From NCBI GenBank assembly GCA_947471745.1, contig CANJKZ010000139.1, positions 248,001-312,000 of the forward strand: a DNA stretch of 64,000 bases, written 5' to 3'. This DNA is from Closterium sp. Naga37s-1. Taxonomy: Eukaryota > Streptophyta > Zygnematophyceae > Desmidiales > Closteriaceae. The translations under genes were made by a program, and so were the position numbers. Shown piece after piece: positions 43,112 through 55,000 of this stretch (position 1 is the first letter of the stretch; every line of letters starts with the position of its first letter). The notes below the pieces were generated by a model. It was not told the DNA's origin and ran no database searches. It was given only the letters and a program-made list of their open reading frames with translations.

Positions 43112-43263
43112 CGATGATGGTGAAGAGTGGTGGGCACAAGCCCGCTAATAGGGGGAGGAAGTGGAGAACAAGGTGGCGGGCAAGGACGATTGGTACAGAT
43201 GTGTATCCAGTCATGACGGAAGAATACATGAATATGCTTCAAATACTGGTAGCCATAAAACAC

Positions 43264-43413
43264 TACCGTAAGTTTAGGGAGGGGGGGGAGGGGGGGGGGG
43301 GAGAGGGGGGGGCGCTTCTTGTAATGTATAGCGGGGGTGTAGAGTGGAAATTGTCAAAATATAAGACCCACTTTCGTAATTCCGGTGGGTCTTATATCCG
43401 GAAGATTACGGTA
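43264..43413. mobile_element. Small MITE with TA flanks
   Basis: Inverted ends TACCGTAA and TTACGGTA enclose about 150 bp with a G-run and an internal inverted pair (TAAGACCCAC / GTGGGTCTTA). The outer TA could be the target duplication. A related end occurs at 17284. Confidence 0.5.
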
Positions 43414-43689
43414 TAAGAAGAGCGATAAGGATCATGAGCATGTGCATTATAAGACATATTGGTAAGGTCTGCATCCTATAAAACATCGGTACTAAATACG
43501 GCCAAATGTGAGGTACGTAAGCATCCATCAATTAAAGGGTAATGGGACACATACGTCAACACTCATTGTCTCGAACAAGCATTCGGAACATGTAAACGCT
43601 GGAGGCATCGGTGGTATGTGTCACGAACTGAAAGAATGAGGAATGCGGGCATACAGAGGGGATGTATCTAGCAAATCCGTACCCTCAAG

Positions 43690-45650
43690 AGTGCAACCCA
43701 ACATAGCCTAAGAATACACATGCAAATGCACTGTTTGAGCTGGCTTTCCTTGACATGCTGCTAGCCTCTGAGGGTGACCTAGACTCTCTTAACATCCCGA
43801 CCCTCGCACCTACGCTGAGGCAGCATCGGGACCCTGGGATTCTCAGTCGATAGCATCCATGGACGCAGAGACGATATATTTGAGGTCTACACGCACCTAC
43901 GTCGACGTTGTTCCCCTTCCTGGGGCTAACCACCTGAACGTAGATGATGCCATGTGGATCTTCAAGGTGAAGCGCCCACCTGAAGAGCTGCATGTCTTCA
44001 AGGCGCGCTACGTGGCTAGAGGCTTTAGTTAATGAGAGACGGTAGACTTCTTTCAAGCCTTCTCCCCCACTTGAAAGATGTCCACTCTTCGGGTACTGAT
44101 GCACATCATGAGATAGCGGGACTACGAGGTTCACGCGCTTGACGATGGGTCCTGTCCCTCTAGGGACCCAATGAAGCCTTTCACGGCCCGTCAACAGTCC
44201 CCGTTAGGCTACTTGTAAGTGGCACAACACACTGCCCACTACTCCGGCTGACCTTTGCTTCTTCCCGTCCCTTGCTGACCAATCTCTCTTCGTTCGCTCC
44301 AGCTCTACTCTCTTCTACATCCTAGACTACAATGATGACCTGGTCTTTGCTACTCCAAACAGAGTCACACTGGCCTCGTCGTATGTCGAGCTGCTGAGGA
44401 GACACGCTTGCACTGACCTAAGTGGGCTGTGCCAATATCTTGGCCTGCAGATCACTAGCGACAGAGCAGCGCGCACCATTATCGCACCCAGTCAAACATG
44501 GTGCAGCAGATCCTCCAGCACTTCGGCCTTCTGTTCTCCTCTGCACAACCCACTCCTCTATCTGTTCACCATATGCTCTCATCCCCTCACCTGAACGTTC
44601 CTGTTGAGCCTGGTGGTCAGTGCGCAGAGTTGGCGGGGTGCCTCGTGTACGTGATGACCTGCAATCGCCCAGACATCACATACCCTCTCAGCATCCTTGC
44701 TCGCTTTGTTGCGACTGGGAGACACCGACCTGAACATTGGTTGGCTGCTAAGAGTGGATTGCGCTATCCGGCTAGTACATCAGACATGAGGCTTGTGCTC
44801 GGAGGATGATAGCCAGTTGCACTTAAGGGACACACAGACGCGTCGTGGGCAGACGACGTCGAGACTCTCAGGTCCTATCAGGGCTATTGCTTCAATCTTG
44901 GTGCCGGAGCTGTCTCGTGGAGGTCCAGTCACTTGTCGTCGGTGGCACAACGCAGCTGTGAGGTAGAGATCTACACTGGCACTATGGCTGCTCAGGAGCT
45001 CCGCTGGCTGACGTTCTTGCTTACAGACTTAGGTCAACTGCCTAGCTCTGCCCCGGTCCCGTTCGCTGATAACAGGGCCATGATCCTCTAGTATCAGGAG
45101 CCTAGACTAGAAGGCAGAGTGAAGCACAATTAGCTGGTGTACTTCCTGCTGCATGAGCTGCAGCAGCGCGGCCAGATACGCGTAGTACACTTGGCCTCAG
45201 AGGCCAACACCGCTGATATCTTCAGTAAGGCGCTCCCGCTCGTATTCATCAGCGGCTCTGCACACAACTTGGATCTTGATCTCTGTACACTGTAATTGAT
45301 ATGTTTTTATATGGTAATACTTATTGACAGACCTTGTGACCGTTTGTCTTAGAGGTTGGGCTAGTAGTGTGGCCCTGAGTTGATTCCCATTTTCTAAGGA
45401 CTGCCCCTTACTTAGAGTAAGGGGTGTCAACATATACATATACATATGCATTGTCAACATATACATATGCATTAACTGATTACCCTGATTTCAGGATAGT
45501 GTCAGGAGTTTTCTGTCAGAATAAGGAAACAGTGAATGATTGACTAAAGCAGGATGAGTGGTACAAGTAGCAACCCTAACAAAAGGTTGTACCCCATAGG
45601 GAGTAACCCACTACAGCCTAACATCACTAACATTATATAAACATGTTTTG
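43690..45650 (+). pseudogene. Decayed copia element 3 (RT, RNase H, 3' LTR)
   Basis: Plus strand, many stops. Recognisable: FKVKRPPEELHVFKARYVAR-like sequence around 43960-44030, YNDDLVFAT around 44330, CLVYVMTCNRPDITYPLSIL (44640-44700), SCEVEIYTGTMAAQELRWLT (44950-45010) and ANTADIFSKAL (45205). The 3' end is probably an LTR beginning TGTCAACATATAC (45426) after GAGTAAGGGG and ending near ATGTTTTGACA (about 45653). No 5' LTR was found, so it is truncated. Confidence 0.75.
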
Positions 45651-45653
45651 ACA

Positions 45654-46525
45654 TTTTCCCTGCAATTTCAGGATGATGGTATATTTTACCCTGTGACTTC
45701 ATGATTTTTTTTTTTTTGAGCCCTGAAATTTCAGGAAGGCCGTGAGATTTTGCCCTGAAGCATCAGGACGAAGGTCGAGGACTACCCTGACGCGTATGTA
45801 GAAGGGGAAGGGGTGTGGGGGGGGGGGGGGGGGGGGGGGGGGGGATGGGGGAGAGGGGGGAAGGGGCGGGTGGTTGTGTGTACTGGTTTTGTATCCTCTC
45901 GAGGATTTTGCCTCATCCTCATCGTACCGTACCATGCATGCACCGGGCTTCCCACTCATATCGTGCCTTCCCCTCCACATCTCTCATGTCTTGTGATTTT
46001 TTTGCCCTGACAGATCAGGATGAACTCCTGTTGGTGCCCTGAAATTTCAGGATGGCCATAAATTTTGCCCTGACAAATCAAGACATTCTTGAAAATTTTC
46101 AAAAGTTGCCCTGAGGGCTCATGATGCCCAAAATCCTAGCACAGGCCCTGGAGCTGGTGAAAGGACCAGGCCCTCAGATTCGTGTTTGGCCTGTCTGATT
46201 CGTCAGACTAGTACACAGTTTTAGTCTGAAACTCTCAGAGTTGGTATAAAAATAAAGCTGAAATTTCAGAGTGTCTAAAAAAACAAGTCTGAACATTCGA
46301 AATCAATGTATTCAATGTTCATTAGAAATGTATTCAATGTTTCATTCATCTCATACCGAAACATGCTAGACTAAGGGGATTTCCGGGAGAACATGCTATG
46401 ACAGGGCGAATTTTTGTGTCAGGGCGAATCTTGTGGTGTGAAATTTCGAATCTGCAATGTCAAGTGGAATTGTTTTGGTGATTGGGCGAAATTGTTGTGC
46501 TCTGACGGCGCAAATCTGTGGTGTC
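45654..46525. other. AT-rich region with palindromic CTGAAATTTCAG motifs
   Basis: No gene. CCTGAAATTTCAGGA occurs at about 45722 and 46037, GCTGAAATTTCAGAG at about 46258, and a related AACTCTGAAATTTCAGAGTT lies across the LTR insertion at about 48389. 46390-46525 has several GTCAGGGCGAAT-type repeats that resume at 48218. A G-run lies at 45818-45844. Confidence 0.6.
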
Positions 46526-47158
46526 TGTTAGAAACCTAGGTTACTATGGAACCTAGGTTTAGGGACGAGAGTAGGATGGCGAGAGGGATTGGCCAAAAGA
46601 AAAGGGGGTTTCACTATAGAGTGAGCAGTACAAATAGGAGAATGGCAACACAAGGAGAGGTGCACCACCTAATAGGAAGGATGACTACACTAGATTATGC
46701 TACAGGCAGTTAACACAAATATAAATTATTTGACGCACCCCCTAACTGCCTGCAGCAAATAATCATGTGCAGAAACACCCCTTGAAGGGGTACATCATGT
46801 GCAGCGGAAGAAGGAGAGGGCAAGTGAGGAGGACGGACCAGGAGAGAAGAGGAGGAGGTGGGCGGCCGCTGAAGCTGCTAGCACACGACGCAAACTGGAG
46901 TGGCGCACGAACAACTGGTGCAACTGGCACACGGGCAACCGGAGTAACTAGCTCTGCTCGCCGGCAAGAGCAACTGACCCATGGGCGACTGGAGCAACTG
47001 GCACACAGGCTCCTGGCGCAACGCCTCACGGGCGACTGGAGCTGCAGACTTCACGACGGCCACCCCCCTTCAACCTCCCCCCTTCTCCCCAAACCTCCCC
47101 CCACAGCAGCAGAAGTGACAAGAGAGAGGCAGAGCAGTCAGGGAAGGCACGGACAGCA

Positions 47159-47193
<35 letters not shown>

Positions 47194-48217
47194 CGGGAGG
47201 GGAGAGAGAGGAGGAGGAGGGCGGTTGGTGCTGAAACTTCACTCCTGCCACCCCCTCAATCCTCCACTATCCGCCACCCCCATTACCCTCCCCTCCCCCC
47301 CCACCCCAGGAGGGGCGACAGGAAGAGAGAGGAGGCGGGCTGGCGCTATCTGGTCACCCCCGCCACCCTTGCACCCTCCCCCCCACCCCACTGCAGTGAG
47401 AGCAGCAGGGGGGGGGGGGGAGGGGGAGAGGAGAGGTGGAGGGACGGCTGCTGGCGTGTCAGCCCCGCCACCCCCACACCCTTCCCCCACCCCCTTCATG
47501 GCTGCACGAGCAACAGGGAGAGGGCAAGTGAGGAGGGCGGCGGCAGGAGCTGCGTCACCCACGCGCCACCCCCACATCCCCCCCCCCCCTCCCCCCCTTT
47601 CACTGGCGTACGAGCAGCAGGTGCGGGGCAGGAGAGCGGCGCGGCTGCGCGCGGCCGTTCGCGGCTGCGCGTGGCTGTGCGCGGCTGCACGCGGCCATAC
47701 GCAGCTGCGTGCGGCTGTGCGTGGCTGCGGCTGCTCGTAACGGGACGGGGGGCGGGGCAGCGCGGGGCAGGTGACGAGGGGACGGGACAGCGCGAGCCGC
47801 CCAGCTCGTCGCCATGACAGCATGGTCGACGGGGCGACGGGGTGGCGCGAACCGCCTAGCTCGTTGCCATGACAACAGGGTCGACGGGGCGACGGGGCCT
47901 CCATGGCGCAACGGGGCAGCAGCATGCGGGCGAGTAGAGTACTAGGAACGTGGTGGGCCCATGGTAAAAAAAAATCAGGTCCTAGGATATGAACCGCTCT
48001 GATACCATGTTAGAAACCTAGGTTACTATGGAACCTAGGTTTAGGAACGAGAGTAGGATGGCGAGAGGGATTGGCAAAAAAAAAAGGGGGTTTCACTATA
48101 GAGTGAGCAGTACAAATAGGAGAATGGCAACACAAGGAGAGGTGCACCACCTAATAGGAAGGATGACTGCACTAGATTATGCTACAGGCAGTTAACACAA
48201 ATATTAATTATTTGACA
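46526..48217 (-). mobile_element. Non-autonomous LTR retrotransposon (1692 bp)
   Basis: The LTRs of 210 bp (5' LTR 48008-48217, 3' LTR 46526-46735) differ at about 6 positions; minus-strand ends TGTCAAATAATT and TTTCTAACA. PBS TGGTATCAGAGC at 47996-48007; purine tract GTTAGGGGGTG next to the 3' LTR. The target duplication GTGTC is exact at 46521-46525 and 48218-48222. The internal 1.26 kb is GC-rich, with an (AG)n tract at 47160-47192, and has no retroviral domain. It depends on enzymes supplied by other elements. Confidence 0.92.
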
Positions 48218-48412
48218 GTGTCAGGGCGATTTTGCTGTGATTGGGCAAAACTTTTGTGCTGTAAGGTGCGGATTTGCTGTGTCAAGGCGATTTTGCGTTG
48301 ACAGTGCGAATCTGCTGTGACCCGTGAAGTCCGAATCACCAGTCAAGAACGCGTTTGTACTCAGAATGATCAGAGTACACTCCCGGAAAACTCTGAAATT
48401 TCAGAGTTAGCC

Positions 48413-48776
48413 TTAAAGCTGCGGTCTACATACTACGAGCGGGAGGTCTGAGTTTATCACTTGAAACCAGGGTGACCCGTTTTTGGACTCAGCCCCCTTT
48501 CATGCAAAGCTAACGGTTGAGGGGGGTGGAGAGAGGGGGTTGGGGTTCTTTCCGCCCGAAACCGAACTCCCCAGGTTGTTTCCCGCCCTTCCGCAGACCC
48601 TTCCCCCAAACCACGCGTCAGCACGAAGTTGGGCTGAATTCGTGTTTCCTGTCTGAGTTCGTCGCTGCGGTGTTTCTGAAACATGCTGACTTCGTTCTAC
48701 AATCAGGCCGCACGAAAGGGTGGGCATAAAAAATACCCCCAAAAAACACCACTTAGAATGTAGACCGCAGCTTTAA
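48413..48776. mobile_element. TTAA-flanked MITE, copy A
   Basis: TTAA (48413-48416 and 48773-48776) flanks the inverted repeat AGCTGCGGTCTACAT. TTAA duplications are known for Kolobok and piggyBac elements. The ends resemble those of the element at 60503. The interior has no transposase ORF. Confidence 0.75.
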
Positions 48777-49088
48777 CATTTTTCTGAAAATTACAGATTT
48801 GGGGCCCTAAAAGCTCTGATATTAACAGAGCTCACTACAAAAAAAATCTGAATTCTCAGAGTTTTGCATGCAAATCAGAGAGAAAAGTCTGACTTCTGAG
48901 GGCCTGGAAAGGATCCTTGATGGTTTCTTTGTGGTTTCCTAGTTGTGCCTACCCAAATTGTCTAGCAAAACAAGTCGTTCCCTAACGTGATAAGTGGAGG
49001 GTTGGTGGTACGCCCTGTAAATACTGAAAGGGTATGCTTGAATTATATACAGCGCAAGTCAGGAATACCGGCAACACCAACCGAGACC
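48777..49088. other. Region downstream of the polymerase gene
   Basis: 3' flank of the poly(A) polymerase-type gene (minus strand). AT-rich, with further CTGAATTCTCAGAG-type palindromes; no gene seen. Confidence 0.5.
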
Positions 49089-52000
49089 CTAAACAATCGA
49101 GGGCACTGAATTGATAATTACCCACGAAACTAACATCTCCGCCTCATCCAGCACCTCTGCTGAAACCTGCCCTGGCCCCCAGTCATCCGGCCTCCTCTGC
49201 TGCTCCTTGTGCCGCCCACCCGCCTGCTTATTCCGCCTCACACCCGCCTCGTCCTCACCCTCACCCTCAGTGTCAAGCCCTGTGGTGGAGAGAAGGTATT
49301 CGAGGGAGAGCGGGTCCTTCACCTGGCGGCCGGACATAGAGCGGTACAGCAGCTGCGCTGCTTCACACGTGCTGGCACGCGTTACCAGCACCTGCCGAAA
49401 TGCACATGGCATGGGATGGATGAATCAAGGGACAAAGGGACAGTAGGGGTGGGGAGAGAGGGGAGGGAGGGAGGGAGGGAGGAGGAGGAGGAGGGGGGAG
49501 GGGGTGGGAGTGAGGGGTTGGGGGGAGGGGAGGGAGAAAACGATTGAACGGGGGGGCTTTGGTAAGGCGTTCGCTTTGGGTTGGGTTAGATGAGGAGATG
49601 GAGACAATGGGGTGCCAGGGACTGGCAGAGTGCAAGGGAAGCAACTTGTTACAAGGCATAGAGGGAACTGGGAATGATGATGTGAGTCGTTGCGAATCGA
49701 CACAAACCAGTGCTGAGAGAGGAGGGAGAGGGAGAGAGGGAGAGCGGCACACGGGCTCGGGAAGAGAGATGCCGAGCTGTGCGTGTGCGTGGCGGGAGAG
49801 CTCCCCTGGATGGGTCATCTGCAGCACACTGCGCAGCGCCCTGGGTAGTAGCTGCAGGGGGGCGGGGAGGGCAGAGGGCGCGGGGGAGGAGGAGGGGAAG
49901 GGGGAGGGGGAGGAGGAAGGGGAAGGGGAAGGGGGCGGGGGGGGTGGGGGGTGAAGGGGAGGGGGAGGGAGGAAAAGGTTGAGGGAGCGGGAGAAGGAGG
50001 AGACAACATGGAATGAATGAATCAGAAGTAAGCACACAAGTGCAACGCCTTAATGCTCGATGCTCGATCTACAAACCGAGACGCTCTGTTCCCACCCAAT
50101 GCCAGCCAAAGCCACTTCCTTGGCAGGCTGTACTTAACCATACCTGTTGGGCTTCCTTTACCAACCTCCTCTCCTCTGCTCTCCGCTCCCTCGCTCCCCT
50201 CTCCTCCCCTTCACCATCCCCCACTCCCTCCCCTTCCCCACCATCCCCGTCCCTCGCACCCTCCTCCTCCCTCCCCTTCCCCTTCCCTTTAGTCCTCCTC
50301 TTGCCCCTGCTGCCCTTCTTCCCCCCATCCTCTTCCCCACTCCCCAGCAACAGCTCCGAATCAACAGGCTCTCCAGCTCTTAGTCTCCGCACCACCTCTG
50401 CTGCATCCGCTGCTGCTCTGTCCCACTCCAGACCGCCCCGTCGCATGCGCAGCGCTGCTGCTAGTAGTGCTGCGGGGGGTGTGGTGGTGGCCGTGGCTGC
50501 TAGGTAGAGGGATAGGATGGTCACCCTGAGAGGGACGGATGAGTGGGAGGGAGGGGGATGGAGGGGGAGGGAGTTGAAGAGGGGTGAGGGAATGAGGGAA
50601 TGAGGGAGTGAGGAAGTAAGGAAGTGGAAAGCGTTTACAGGCGGAGGGTAATGCAGGATGCTTGCATGGGGAAGGAAAATGGAGGATTAGGCACAGAAAC
50701 ACACAGAGAGGACGGATGGACGGACGGACGGACGGACGGACGGACGGACGGACGGACGGACGGAGGGAGGGATGGATGGATGGATGGATGGATGGATGGA
50801 TGGATGGATGGATGGATGGATGGATGGATGGATGGATGGATGGATGGATGGATGGATGGATGGATGGATGGATGGATGGATGGATGGATGGATGGATGGA
50901 TGGATGGATGGATGGATGGATGGATGGATGGATGGATGGATGGATGGATGGATGGATGGATGGATGGATGGATGGATGGATGGAAAGGCAAGTATGCACA
51001 ATTGAACAGAGATGGGCTCGAAGCAGCAACTGACCAGACGAGTTGGCGGCAGGGAGCGTTGGGAGCTGTGAGGCGATCCAACTGCCGCAGCATGGCCTGG
51101 CGTGTCCATGGTGGGTGGGTGCATGGGCGGATGGGCGGATGGATGGACGGGTGGATTGGTGAGCACGAGTGGATGGGTGGATGAGAGTGAACGGGGGACT
51201 CGCGTGCATGAGAGTGTGCCAGCGAGCGTGGGCGGACCAGTGCTTTCGAGTGTACTGCAGCCTGCGTGGATGCACAGAACTACATGAGTGTATGAGTGTA
51301 CGTATGCAAAGCTATATGGGAGAGTAGAGTGCGCTTTCGTGCTTGCCTGCATGTGTGCATGCATGCACGTGCGCATGTGTACATGTGTGCATGGCACGAG
51401 GGCACAGCAGGTACTGACAAAGAGCAGGTCGTCAGCAGTGGCAGCAGCAGCCGGGGAGGTTGGGAAACCGCGATCTAGCAGACGAGCTGACTGGTGGATG
51501 GGTGGAGAGGAGCGGGTGGGGTGGGTGGAGGCGGGGCGAGTGTGGGAAGAGGGAGAAAAGAGACGGAAGGAGTTTGAGGGGTAAACAAGTGGCAAACCTA
51601 GGGGAGTGAAGGGCATGAGCGGGGTGAGAGGCGGGTGGGGGAGAGGAGGGGCGAGTGTGGGAGGAGGGAGAAAAGTGGTGTGAGGGTAAGAGATCGGTAA
51701 AACAAGGGGAATGAAGGGCGTGTGATTCTTGGAGTTTCACTTGGCAGAGGAAAGGAATACAGAAATTAACGAGCGGGGGGGGAAGCAGCGAGGGCAAAAG
51801 GAGTGAGAAGAGAAGGAATGCAGGGAGGAGGAAATGGCAGACACGACGGGCACAGGTGGTGGTGGGACAGCCATGGGGGGTATAAACACGCATAGCAACC
51901 CTTTCTATTTCATGACATCACATCCAATAACAACACATCACTATCACACCACACCACACCACACCACACATCGCATGGCCTTACGTGCAGAGGCAGCAGC

Positions 52001-55000
52001 AGTGGCATGAGGCGGTGCGACCAGAGCAAGCGGACGGCTTGCTCAGAGGAGCCGTACGACAGCAGCAACGCCACCTCCTGCTGCACACGCTCCTGCCAGC
52101 ACCAACCGTAGAGGGGACGTGGGGGGAGGAGAGGGAAAGGACTCTTGACGAATTGAGCAGAGAGCAAGTGGACGGCGGGCTCAGAGGACCCGTACGACAG
52201 CAGCAGCGCCACCTCCTGCTGCACACGCTCCTGATGTGCAGGGGAGGACGGGGGGAGGAGAGGGGAAAGGAGTTTTGAGAGATTGAACGGAGCAGGCGCA
52301 GGGCGGGTTCAGAGGACCCGTATGAGAGCAGCAGCGCCACCTCCTGCTGCACCCGCTCCTGCAAGCACCAACCGTGGTGGGGGGATGGGGGGAGGAGGAA
52401 AGGGAAAGGACTTTTGAGGAAGCGAGCAGAGCAGACGCACGGCAGGCTCAGAGGAGGTGCGTGAGAGAAAGAAGCAGAGCAGGCGCCACCTTCTGCTGCA
52501 CCCATACCTGATGCCACCACCCATGCGGGATAAGCGGAAACGGGGAGAGATTGGGGGAGGAGGGGAAACGGACTTCTGAGAGATTGAGCAGAGCAGGCGT
52601 ATGGCAGGCTCAGAGGAGGTGCGTGAGAGAAAGAAGCAGAGCAAGAGCCACCTTCTGCTGCACCCGCACCGCACCTGATGCCACCACCCATGCGGGATAA
52701 GGGGGAGCGACGAGAGAAGGTGAGCCAGGTGGGGAGAGTGGGGGAGAGAGGGGAGAGGCTGGAGAGAGGGGAGATAGAAGTGTGGGGGATTGATCCCATA
52801 TCCGCCAGTGCGAGCACCTGGGTGCTTGGGAGAAAGCACACAGGTGCATGTGCATCAGCGCATCCCATCCCTCCCGACCAAGGTTCAAAATTACGACCGA
52901 ATTATTGATTTTTTACCGTATAATACGGAATCGTATTATACGACCGTAAAAAACGGTTTAAAACGGTGGATGTGTGTTTTTATTGTTTGGTTCAAAAATA
53001 CGGTCGTATTTTACGACCGAATTTTTGATTCCGGGTCTGTGTATATCGAAGTCTCAAATTTCCCACCCCTGTTTCTCCCAAAGTCAAATTTCTCGCACAC
53101 CCGTACAGACGAATGTGACATTTTGCCGAGTCGCGAATGTCACGACTTTCTCGAGTCGCGACATTTGGGCATTTGGCGAAGGCGAATGTTGAGTTTACCT
53201 GTTTCGCCAACTCGTTGGCATTACTCGCCGAAGCGCAAAGTGTACAAATAACCTTGGCGCGACATTTCAACATTTGGCGAACGGTAAACACAGGTTTACC
53301 CGTTTCGCTTTGCCCGTTCAGGATTTTCGCGCACCGCATTTCTTTTTCGCTGGCAATCGCGACACACCCAACAGACGCGATGCGAAACCAACCCAACCAA
53401 TCAACTTACCCCTCGTGATCTCAACCGTTTTCCACAACCCACTCGACACAGCACGCCCAGACTTCACAATGAGGTACTCAACCCACCCTTCACTCACCCC
53501 AACCGCCCCTCTCTCTTGTTAGAAGGAAAAAAACATCAAAACAAGTCTATCAAAAATACGCCGTATTTTTTGAAAATTTACCGTATAAAACGACCGTATT
53601 ATACGGACCGTATAATACGATTACCGTAATTTTGATCCTTGCTCCCGACTATTGAGGCGGCTCAAAAGTCATATCCGCCAGTGCCAGCACCTGGGTGGTA
53701 GAGAGCAAGCATACAGGTGCAACCCATCCGTCCCCGGATGCCCTGCGTGCCCCCCATGCGCACCTTGTTGACATGGGCGAGGGAGGAGAGGAGGCGGGGC
53801 GACTGCAATGGGGTGTGATATCAACCCCCCTCATGCCCCACCACACGCCCCTTCACGTGCCCCACCACACGCCCCTGCACATGCCCCCCATGCGCACCTT
53901 GTTGACATGCGCGAGGGAGGAGAGGAGGCGGGGCGACTCCAGTGCAGCAACGATGTCCTCATGCAGAGACAGGCGCGCCTTGGCCGCCATGCGCATGGCG
54001 CGCAGCACACGCACTGCATGGGATGGGAAAGGGGGAGCACACAGGAGAAAGGTTTGTAATGCGCCTCCAGAATCTCCTCAGTATGGATTTTTTTTCACTT
54101 AAGTTTCATTTGAGTTTGATTCGAGTGCCTCTCATGTGGATGGCGCGCAGCGCACGTGCTGATCCATGGGGTGAGGAGAGGCAGGTAAAGGAGTTGAAGG
54201 TAGGGCAGGGCGCGAGGAGAGTGTGAGAAGGGGGACGGCGACAGAGAGCGTTGTAAGAGATGGTCACTGAAAGCCCTGCAGATGTGAAGCAGCGAGTGGA
54301 AATAGAACCACTGCAGATGTGAAGGAGGGACGTAGGTGTGACGGAGGGAGACGAACCTGGGTCATCTAGGAAGGAGGGCAGAGCTGGTTGTATTGTTCTG
54401 AGCTGACTCGGGGACACACATGCAGAGAGGAGGTGGGAACACACACGCATGAGGCAGGGGTACATTGGTATGTATGTATGCGACACACACATGCATGCAC
54501 ACGTGCTTGCTTGCTTGTATGCTTGCTTGGGTTGGGTGCAGACAGGGATGCACACACTCGCGCATAGAGACAGACAGGGATGGCAGGTGGCACATGCAAA
54601 ACGGAACACATCACAAGCAGTCATTTGAATGCATGAAAACGTTGTGTCCCACGGCACGCTAAACAATGCTCATACGAGAAATTCCGGCATGGTACGGCAC
54701 GGCACGGCATGGCATGGCATGGCATGGCATGGCATGGCATGGCATGGCATGGCATGGCATGGCCCGGCACGGCACAGCATCGCGTGGCATGGCATGGAAC
54801 AACAGGGCATGCAAGGCGGGCAGGGAGGGCGCACCACGCGGGTCTTGATGTCATGCAGCGCGCCCACATAGTCGTACAGCGTGCCACTGAAGGGATCCAG
54901 CATCAGCCTGATGTGCCCCACCCCACCATGCATGTGGGCGGGGGAGGGAGTGTGGGCGGGGCAGTGCATGAGAGAGAGCGGAATTAAAAGAGATGAGAGA

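Noticed and set aside
50361..51616. Long ORFs of HPSI or WMDG repeats
   Set aside because: Translation of GGAC/GGAT repeats; the true exons here are 51035-51096 and 51419-51490.
53645..53700. Extra polymerase exon encoding VLALADM
   Set aside because: Acceptor-like border but no donor follows, and exon 8 to exon 9 already join in frame; treated as a duplicated intron segment.
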